10,209 bases of DNA. Source: Solobacterium sp. (GTDB lineage Bacteria; Bacillota_I; Bacilli_A; Erysipelotrichales; Erysipelotrichaceae). Shown here one piece after another: positions 1 to 5,900 of this stretch (positions are counted from its first letter, which is position 1; the number at the start of each line of letters is the position of its first letter). The DNA is taken from NCBI GenBank assembly GCA_017419465.1, contig JAFOLE010000050.1, positions 1-10,209 of the forward strand, in the 5' to 3' direction. The translations under genes were made by a program, and so were the position numbers. A model generated the notes under the pieces. That model was not told where the DNA came from, ran no database searches, and worked only from the letters and a program-made list of their open reading frames with translations.

Positions 1-24
1 GTAAGCGCCAAATAATTCGTACCT
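1..24 (+). repeat. IS66 left terminal inverted repeat
   Basis: The 24 bases starting GTAAGCGCCAAATAA match the reverse complement of 2686-2709 at 22 positions. The mismatches are at positions 5 and 16. The match stops after ACCT at base 24. The window opens on base 1 of the repeat. Confidence 0.95.
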
Positions 25-26
25 TT

Positions 27-45
27 AAAACCCTTTAGGTTTTTT
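27..45 (+). terminator. Small hairpin with T-run inside the IS left end
   Basis: AAAACC (27-32) can pair with GGTTTT (38-43) around a 5-nt loop, followed by two more T. The stem has only two G-C pairs, so it would be a weak terminator. Its place just inside the left end, before tnpA, fits a role in blocking read-through from flanking genes into the transposase operon, but this is inference. It could also be a chance structure in AT-rich sequence. Confidence 0.3.
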
Positions 46-63
46 GGAGTATTAGGGGTGAAT

Positions 64-68
64 GGAGG
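64..68 (+). promoter_or_regulatory. Ribosome binding site that decides the tnpA start
   Basis: GGAGG at 64-68 lies 8 nt before the ATG at 77. An earlier in-frame ATG at 62 overlaps this site and so cannot use it. The start at 77 is preferred. Confidence 0.75.
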
Positions 69-76
69 TAAGACGT

Positions 77-466
77 ATGGCGATCATGACACTGGCAGGA
101 AAGAATGCGATCCGTGCGAACCAGATCATCCAATGTAAGAAGGAATGCGCCGAGCGGAAGATAACCGTAAAGCAATGGTGTGAAGAACATGGGCTGAAAG
201 AAAAATCCTACTGGTATTATCACAAGAAACTCAGTGATGCCCTGGTGGATATAGCACAGTATGAGTATGAGGGATCGAGAAATAAGGCAGTATCGGTCAG
301 CGGTATAACCGATGTGCAGTTCATGGAGCTTCCAATAGAACACACTGATAATCATGGCGGAAAAAACACCGCCACAATGACAATCGGAAGAATGACCGTT
401 ACCATCGATGAGTCCATATCAGATTCCTTCCTGCAGAGGATCATGAAGGCAGGCGCCAATGTTTAG
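77..466 (+). CDS. tnpA: IS66 accessory protein TnpA
   Basis: Small basic protein of 129 residues, the first gene of the IS66 operon. The N-terminal half has the pattern of IS66 TnpA proteins in Bacillota: a helix with CKKECAERKITVKQWCEEHG, then LKEKSYWYYHKKL, which resembles the recognition part of a helix-turn-helix. The C-terminal part carries the usual short beta-rich tail (ATMTIGRMTVTIDESI) and ends in a helix. In the family, TnpA and TnpB are both needed along with TnpC for efficient transposition, but their biochemical roles are poorly defined; DNA binding at the ends is likely for TnpA. The start at 77 is chosen because GGAGG lies 8 nt upstream. The stop overlaps the tnpB start by 8 nt (ATGTTTAG), which suggests translational coupling. 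The length is normal and no damage is visible. Confidence 0.9.
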   Translation: MAIMTLAGKNAIRANQIIQCKKECAERKITVKQWCEEHGLKEKSYWYYHKKLSDALVDIAQYEYEGSRNKAVSVSGITDVQFMELPIEHTDNHGGKNTATMTIGRMTVTIDESISDSFLQRIMKAGANV

Positions 467-812
467 AGACGGCACTGGATTTAAGAGGATCTATATTGCC
501 TGCGGATATACTGATCTGAGGTATGGTGTGGATGGCTTCGCAACCATTATTCAGAATCGCTACAGTCTGAACCCGTTCGATAAAGGAACACTGTTCCTCT
601 TCTGCGGAAGACGCAGTGACCGGATAAAAGGATTACTGTGGGAGGGAGACGGATTCCTCCTGCTGTATAAGCGATTATCTGACGGAAAGTTCCAGTGGCC
701 AAGATCAATGGAAGAAATGAAGATGATGGATGAAGAACAGTTTCACCGTCTGATGTCAGGCTTCGCCATAGAATCATCGATAAAGGATGCCAGTCCGAAG
801 TATATTCTGTAA
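459..812 (+). CDS. tnpB: IS66 accessory protein TnpB (IS66 Orf2 family)
   Basis: Protein of 117 residues, the usual length for IS66 Orf2. Recognisable family blocks in order are IYIACGYTDLRYGVDGFATI (residues 11-30), then a segment around GTLFLFCGRRSDRIKGLLW, then GDGFLLLYKRLSDGKFQWP. These match the family pattern of a D-R-x-G-x-D-G motif, a F-x-G-R-R-x-D-R-x-K motif and a W-x-G-D-G-F-x-L-x-Y-K-R-L motif. It is not related to the TnpB nuclease of IS200/IS605. The ATG lies inside the tnpA stop region, with AAGG 9 nt upstream, so translation is probably coupled to tnpA. It is needed for IS66 transposition in studied relatives, but its exact role is unknown. A 237-nt gap separates it from tnpC, more than in compact IS66 elements. 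Confidence 0.95.
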   Translation: MFRDGTGFKRIYIACGYTDLRYGVDGFATIIQNRYSLNPFDKGTLFLFCGRRSDRIKGLLWEGDGFLLLYKRLSDGKFQWPRSMEEMKMMDEEQFHRLMSGFAIESSIKDASPKYIL

Positions 813-817
813 AAAAG

Positions 818-826
818 TTATCCACA
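818..826 (+). promoter_or_regulatory. DnaA-box sequence, upstream copy
   Basis: TTATCCACA is a perfect match to the bacterial DnaA-box consensus. It lies 6 nt after the tnpB stop codon. The identical 12-mer AAGTTATCCACA recurs at 992-1003 in the same orientation. Whether DnaA binds here is inference. Confidence 0.5.
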
Positions 827-851
827 AAATGCAAAACTGAAATACGCATAG

Positions 852-927
852 AAACCCATCTGTAGGAGACGAATGAAAGCTGAACTGAAAAAGTGAAGGT
901 TTCCAACAATCATCCGCATATGGGTTT
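852..927 (+). repeat. Inverted repeat in the tnpB-tnpC gap
   Basis: AAACCCAT (852-859) is the exact reverse complement of ATGGGTTT (920-927), separated by 60 nt. In RNA this could close a large stem-loop that contains an AGGAG at 864-868. The arms are short for such a long loop, so the structure is uncertain. Confidence 0.3.
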
Positions 928-994
928 TATTCTCGCCTCCAGCTGCGTTTCAATGAGAAAAAATGCGATTTTGAATGCCTGTTTTCCGCTGAAG

Positions 995-1003
995 TTATCC
1001 ACA
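995..1003 (+). promoter_or_regulatory. DnaA-box sequence next to the tnpC promoter
   Basis: This is the second perfect TTATCCACA, in the same direction as the copy at 818-826. It ends 11 nt before the -35 hexamer of the proposed tnpC promoter. That is a position from which a bound protein could activate or repress transcription. Binding of DnaA is inferred from sequence alone. Confidence 0.5.
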
Positions 1004-1014
1004 GTTTCGGACTA

Positions 1015-1043
1015 TTGAAAGCCGGTTTTATATCCGTTATACA
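1015..1043 (+). promoter_or_regulatory. Probable sigma-A promoter of tnpC
   Basis: TTGAAA (1015-1020) and TATACA (1038-1043) are separated by 17 nt, the ideal spacing for a sigma-70/sigma-A promoter. They match the consensus hexamers at 5 of 6 and 4 of 6 positions. Transcription would be expected to begin about 7 nt after the -10 hexamer, at about 1050, which is the A of the tnpC ATG. That would give a leaderless or nearly leaderless mRNA. Confidence 0.55.
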
Positions 1044-1049
1044 TAAGGC

Positions 1050-2636
1050 ATGAACACTACTGAATTCACCGAACAGGAACTGAATGAACTTTCCAAAGAA
1101 GTACTGATCAAACTGTTTCTTGGTCTGCAGGAAAACGTAAAGGAACTGAATCAGTCTGTTTTAAATCTGACCGAACAGATCAAACTCATGAATCAGCGAA
1201 AGTACGGAAGAAAGACAGAAACTGTTTCAGCGGATCAGCTGGCACTTGATCTGGAATTCAACGAGGCAGAATCTCTTGCGGATCCGAATGAACCGGAGCC
1301 TTCTCTTGAAGAAGCAGCCCCGAAAAAGAAGCGTCCCAAAGGAAAACGTGCAGAGGATATCAAAAAAGTAACGAATCATCGGGAAGTTCCGGTTGAACTG
1401 TCAGAAGAAGAACTGAACAGACGGTTCGGTGAAAACGGCTGGAAGAGACTTCCGGACGAATGTATTACAAAGCTGGAGCACATTCCTGCGTCTTTTGAGG
1501 CTGTGACATATAAGATCGCAATCTATGCAGGAAAGAAAGACGGAACGATTGTCCGTGCGGATAAGCCGGCTGAACTCTGGCAGAACAGTATCGCCACTCC
1601 TTCTCTGGTATCATCGATCATCGTTGCGAAATACGGAAACGGACTTCCGCTGTACCGGCTGGAGAAGACATATGAAGAGAACGAGATTTTCATCAGCCGT
1701 ACGACGATGGCGAACTGGATGATGATGGTGTCGGAAAGATACCTGCAGTACTACTTTGAAGGAATGAAGCGTGAACTGATGAAACAGAAACATATTCACG
1801 CCGATGAAACACCGGTACTTGTCACAAAAGATGGCAGAGAAACCGGCACGAAGAGTTACATGTGGGTATATCGATCTCTGAAAGGACGGGGCGACCCGCA
1901 GATCGTGCTCTATGACTACCAGATGACAAGATCATCAGAACATCCGGAAAAGTTCCTTGCGGACTACAACGGAACGATGATCACGGATGGATATCAGACA
2001 TATCACAAGTTGGAAAAAGATCATCCGCTGCGTTTTACTGTGGCCGGGTGCTGGGTGCACACCAAGCGGAAGTTCGCCGAGTATGTCAAAGCGATCGGGA
2101 AGAAGAGTGCTCGGGGAACACTGGCTGAGAAAGCAGTAAACAAGATCGCCAAAATCTATCATGAAGAGCATAAGCTGGAAGGTCTTCCGGATGAAGAGAA
2201 ACTGAAGCAGAGACAGGAAGTGATCAAGCCGCTCGTGGATGATTTCTTCAAGTGGGTCAAAGACAAAGCGCCGTATGTAGACTCCGCATCTGCGACCGGG
2301 AAAGCATTCACCTATGCATTGAACCAGGAAAAGTATCTGAGAGTCTTTTTGAATGACCCATTAGTACCTCTGGATAACAATTCCGCAGAACAGGCGATCC
2401 GCCCGTTCACGATCGGACGTAAGAACTGGGTAATGATCGACACGCTTCGCGGAGCGGAAGCCAGTGCAGTTCTGTACAGCGTTGTGGAAACCGCACGTGC
2501 CAACAAACTGTTGGGATACAAATACCTGACCTGGTTATTGACCGAGCTGCCCAAGTACATCCATGACTTTGACACAGAGATACCTGAGCATCTGTATCCC
2601 TGGTCAGAGAACTTCCCGAAAGAACTGTTCAAATAG
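1050..2636 (+). CDS. tnpC: IS66 family DDE transposase TnpC
   Basis: Transposase of 528 residues, full length for the family. Residues 1-50 form a Leu-rich, probably coiled-coil segment (the IS66 N-terminal leucine zipper). Residues 70-105 are an acidic then Lys-rich linker. Residues 110-175 occupy the place of the IS66 zinc finger but lack its Cys pairs; the block around RRFGENGWKRLPDE is typical of a finger-less subgroup in Bacillota. The catalytic core follows, with D252 in HADETP, D313 in ITDGYQTY and E447 in LDNNSAEQAIRPF as the likely DDE triad, and the family signature CWVHTKRKF at 334-342. The C-terminal IS66_C region (about 478-525) is present. The start is fixed by an in-frame TAA at 1044-1046 and the lack of other nearby starts. 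There is no well-spaced Shine-Dalgarno site, only AAGG 1 nt before the ATG. A promoter at 1015-1043 could make a leaderless message. Confidence 0.97.
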   Translation: MNTTEFTEQELNELSKEVLIKLFLGLQENVKELNQSVLNLTEQIKLMNQRKYGRKTETVSADQLALDLEFNEAESLADPNEPEPSLEEAAPKKKRPKGKRAEDIKKVTNHREVPVELSEEELNRRFGENGWKRLPDECITKLEHIPASFEAVTYKIAIYAGKKDGTIVRADKPAELWQNSIATPSLVSSIIVAKYGNGLPLYRLEKTYEENEIFISRTTMANWMMMVSERYLQYYFEGMKRELMKQKHIHADETPVLVTKDGRETGTKSYMWVYRSLKGRGDPQIVLYDYQMTRSSEHPEKFLADYNGTMITDGYQTYHKLEKDHPLRFTVAGCWVHTKRKFAEYVKAIGKKSARGTLAEKAVNKIAKIYHEEHKLEGLPDEEKLKQRQEVIKPLVDDFFKWVKDKAPYVDSASATGKAFTYALNQEKYLRVFLNDPLVPLDNNSAEQAIRPFTIGRKNWVMIDTLRGAEASAVLYSVVETARANKLLGYKYLTWLLTELPKYIHDFDTEIPEHLYPWSENFPKELFK

Positions 2637-2639
2637 AAA

Positions 2640-2678
2640 GAAATCGCAAAGGCAACCAGTATAGCCGATGCGATTTTC
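2640..2678 (+). terminator. Stem-loop after tnpC
   Basis: AAATCGCA (2641-2648) pairs perfectly with TGCGATTT (2669-2676). An inner GGC/GCC pair (2651-2653 and 2664-2666) extends the stem. The 3' arm runs into TTTTC, a short U-tract, and the 5' side is A-rich. It begins 4 nt after the tnpC stop and lies 7 nt before the right inverted repeat. A role as terminator of the transposase operon is likely, possibly in both directions. Confidence 0.6.
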
Positions 2679-2685
2679 TATTAAC

Positions 2686-2709
2686 AGGTACGAGTTATTT
2701 GGCGTTTAC
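2686..2709 (-). repeat. IS66 right terminal inverted repeat
   Basis: The sequence ends TTATTTGGCGTTTAC, the reverse complement of the left end with two mismatches over 24 bases. This fixes the right boundary of the element at 2709. Confidence 0.95.
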
Positions 2710-2963
2710 CCGGATATGACCTGAACGGTAATACGGACGGAATAACCGGTGCGAAGAGGACCGCATTCAGGCTGAAGCATACAAGCGGAGGGAAAGTGAC
2801 AGTCCATTACCGTTATCGGCATAAAATAAAGGGTACAAATAGACAGATTGTGCCAATCTGTGCCTCTTTTTCTGATATGCATGTATGCTATCTTATCTCA
2901 AAGGAGTCTTTATTTTATTACGCGCATTATATACAGGCAAAGACCGAAAAGCACAGGACGGAT
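2710..2963 (+). other. Non-coding leader region between the IS66 and the surface-protein gene
   Basis: No separate gene is visible. The reading frame of the downstream gene stays open upstream of its chosen start, back into the right end of the IS. The translated extension has no recognisable features and would precede the signal peptide by dozens of residues, so it is treated as untranslated. A hairpin with a T-run lies at 2843-2871, preceded by a TAAAAT hexamer (2822-2827) that could be a -10 element but lacks a convincing -35. A strong AAAGGAG at 2900-2906 has no start codon at a usable distance. Any promoter upstream of 2710 would now be separated from the gene by the IS. Confidence 0.5.
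2843..2871 (+). terminator. Hairpin with U-tract in the surface-protein leader
   Basis: ACAGATTG (2843-2850) pairs perfectly with CAATCTGT (2854-2861) over a 3-nt loop, and a run of five T follows at 2867-2871 after GCCTC. This has the form of an intrinsic terminator. It could end a transcript entering from upstream, or act as an attenuator in the leader of the gene starting at 2964. A comparable hairpin plus T-run sits at about the same distance before the second surface-protein gene. Confidence 0.55.
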
Positions 2964-5900
2964 ATGATCGACAGGCTGATTCAGAGTTACAGAAAACTGA
3001 ATAGGATAACCCGGCATGTGATTGTAATTCTCATGGTTTTTATGGTGCTTTTATCGACACTGCATGCACTGATTTCTCCGGCGAGTGCACTGACACGCAC
3101 TACGGGTACGGATGATCCTGCGGTTATGACCGAACCGGAAGGGGAAACACAGGAAGAAACAGCCGGTGAAGACATGATGGTTTCGGAAACGGAAGCGCAG
3201 GAGACTGATGGAACCGACACAGAAGCGCTCCCGGATGAAGAGAGCGCTGCTGCTTTGGAAAACGAACCGGTGATTACAGTCCCGGAAGAACCAGCAGAAC
3301 CGGACGCTACAGCTCCGACTGGAGAAGAAGACAATCCGTCCGTCATTCCGGAGGAAGAAGCCAATCCTGCACCGGAACCTTTGACGGAACCCATTGCCGA
3401 ACCGACAGAAGAACCGGAAGAAAGTGATCCTGAGGCGGATACAGAGACTGCCGCAGACTGGGAAAACATGTTCCGGGAGATTGAACTGACCGGTGTGTGG
3501 GCAGAGGATCTGATCACACTTACGGAAACACAGATCGGATATACCGAAAGTGAACAGAATTTCATCCTTGATGAGGATGGTTTTAAACATGGCTATACCA
3601 GATACGGCGGATGGTATGGGAATCCATATGCGAAGTGGGATTCTCTGTTCATCCTGTTCAATCTGTATTATGCGGGAATCACACAGCTGGATTTCCCGTA
3701 CCAGGCGGATTGTGAAGACTGGCTGACCGCATTGAAGGAACAGGGTTTCTTCCGCAGTGCGGAAGGATATGTTCCGCTTCCCGGAGATCTGGTATTTGCG
3801 GACGCTGACGGAGACGGTCAGGCAGATCATGCCGCGATCGTAAAGAGCGTAATACGCGATGAGGCGGGAAATCCGGATCAGCTGGTGCTGATTGAAGGAG
3901 ACGCCGACAATGCGGTAAGAGAGAATACCTGTGCGTTTTATAATCCGCTGATTCTTGGCTTTGCGAAACTTCCGGAGAATCCTGCATTGAGACAGGAAGA
4001 GAATGTCCCGGAGATCCGCTCATTTACCGGCAGCGCAAACCGGGTGGATGTAACGGTGCTGTATGAGGAGGATGCCTTCCCCGAGGGCACGACCATGCAG
4101 GTAAAAGCGGTCTGGGACCGTCCGGTCATCAACGCAATTCAGGAAACGGTAAATGAAGAAAACAGGGAGATTGTCCGTGTTCAGGCAGTCGATATCACAT
4201 TCCTTGATGCGGAAGGCAGCGAGATTGAACCATCCAGACCGATTCAGGTAACGATGAAATCCAATGCGGTGCCGGAGGCGGCCGTGAAGAAACCGGTCGT
4301 GGTCCACGTGGACAATGCGATGAGCACCTCGGTCGTAGAATCCGCAACACCCGCAGAGGAACCAATCGGTTCTGCAGAAGCGGTAACCTTTGAAGCGGGC
4401 GCGTTCTCCGTCTATGCGATGGTTTATACCATTGAAACGTATTACACCACATACGACGGCAATACCTACCGGATTACGCTGGGATATAACGCGGAGTCGG
4501 GGATTCCGGAAGACGCACAGCTGGATGTCAGGGAAATTCTGCCGGAAACAGAAGAATATGATCGGTACCTTGAGGCTTCCGCAGCTGCAGTCGGCCTTCA
4601 TGGCAGTATGCTGACATACAGCCGCTTCTTCGATATCCGGATCATGAACAACGGAGAGAAGATTGAACCGGCAGCTGCTGTTTCGGTAACGATTGAACTG
4701 GATGAAATGCCGGAGAATCCCGATGACATTTCCATTGTTCATTTCGGGAAAAACGCGGTTGAAACCATTGATGTGCTCGCTGCGGATTCCGGTTCGGTTT
4801 CATTTGAAGCAGATTCCTTCTCGGTTTACAGTGTCATTTCCTCCGGAACGACCTCCGGTCTTGCCGGAAAGAGCTTTGCGCTGATCAACCGGTATACCAA
4901 TAATGCGATGCAGAGTGAAGCCACGCACCAGAATACAAGACTCGCCGCTGAAAAAATCAACCCGAGAGATGCGTATATTACCGCCAATAATGATCTTGCG
5001 ATGTGGACCTTTACATCGGCGCCCGGTGGGCTTTACTACATTCAGACAAGTGACGGACAGTATCTCCATATCAACGGCAACAGTGTCACAACGTCGAATA
5101 CTCCGCAGGCTCTGCATGTGACTGCGGGAACCGGAGACCGTGCCGGAAGGGTCCGTATTACGAATGACAGCGGAATGGCTGTAAACAACTATGAAGGAGC
5201 TACAGCTTCCGGCTTCGGCGGATACAATGACAGCGGAAACAACGAGTGGTTTACCCTGTACGAACTGGAAGAAGTTGTACTGAATCCCGATTATGCGGCG
5301 GAAAAGATCAGCGTACAGGACATCGAGGACGGCCAGCGCATCATTCTCTATAAATCCGTTTACAACGAGGCAACGGAAAAATACGAAGATTATGTCATTG
5401 ACGGAAACGGAGAACTGGTCAAGGCATATGACAAGGGCGACCAGCTGGTCGGCCGCAGCGCGGTATCACCGGTGTGGACGATCACCATGCACAGGGACGC
5501 CACAACACATGAACTGAACGGATACTACGACTTCTATAACGAGGAAACCGGGATGTATCTGTCACCGGAGTCCGACGGCACAGTGGTGTCTTCCGTGCGG
5601 CCTGGTGTAACGCTGAACGGACGCCGGGACGGAGGCTATATTTCCACGATTGAGGCATGGGATAACTCTGCCATGGCTTATTACGGACTGGAATATGTGA
5701 TCAATGAGGACGGTGAACACGAGCTGAAGAGCGGCACCGGCACCCATTCACAGGAACTGTCATTTGCGGCCTATATTACCAGGGAGCCGGATGAACTGCA
5801 TCCGGTCAATACGGTGGACAGCGTTTCGGCGGGTATTACGATCCATATGTTCAATTATCCCGACCGGCCTGCGATTTCTGATGTGACCGGAAGCGACAGC

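Larger units (their letters stand above)
813..1049 (+). other. Non-coding gap between tnpB and tnpC with regulatory signals
   Basis: No substantial open frame fills this 237-nt interval. It holds two copies of AAGTTATCCACA (815-826 and 992-1003), an 8-bp inverted repeat AAACCCAT/ATGGGTTT (852-859 and 920-927), and a promoter-like pair of hexamers just before tnpC. A 7-codon frame with a nearby AGGAG is at 873-896 but is too short to trust. The layout suggests that tnpC is transcribed separately from tnpA-tnpB, at least in part. Confidence 0.6.
1..2709 (+). mobile_element. Complete IS66-family insertion sequence
   Basis: The element is bounded by 24-bp imperfect inverted repeats (1-24 and 2686-2709, 22 of 24 matching) that begin GTAA, as IS66 ends do. 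Inside are the three standard IS66 genes in the standard order: tnpA, tnpB and tnpC. All three are intact and on one strand, so the copy could be active. The family normally makes an 8-bp target duplication. The right flank would be CCGGATAT (2710-2717), but the left flank lies outside the window. The element ends 254 nt upstream of the start codon of a large surface-protein gene and is co-oriented with it. An unusual feature is a 237-nt non-coding gap between tnpB and tnpC holding two perfect DnaA-box sequences. Confidence 0.95.

Noticed and set aside
62..76. Earlier ATG start for tnpA
   Set aside because: It overlaps the GGAGG ribosome site that serves the ATG at 77 and has no such site of its own.
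873..896. Seven-codon leader frame (MKAELKK) in the tnpB-tnpC gap
   Set aside because: AGGAG is only 4 nt away and the frame is tiny. Nothing ties it to tnpC expression, since the tnpC promoter lies downstream.
963..2677. ATGCGATTTT shared by the tnpB-tnpC gap (963-972) and the 3' arm of the stem-loop after tnpC (2668-2677)
   Set aside because: A single 10-mer with no flanking similarity. It could allow RNA pairing with the 5' arm, but chance is an adequate explanation.
2699..2734. Outward hybrid promoter from the IS66 right end (TTTACC, 18 nt, TAATAC)
   Set aside because: The hexamers match the consensus too poorly (4 and 3 of 6) to claim that the IS drives the surface-protein gene.
2796..2963. 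N-terminal extension of the giant surface protein from a GTG at 2796
   Set aside because: The 56 extra residues lack any known feature, cover the leader hairpin, and would move the signal peptide inward. The paralogue has its signal peptide near the N-terminus.
2987..3830. Antisense Ser-rich and Arg/Phe-rich frames
   Set aside because: They mirror the repetitive Glu/Pro/Thr codons of the acidic linker on the other strand.
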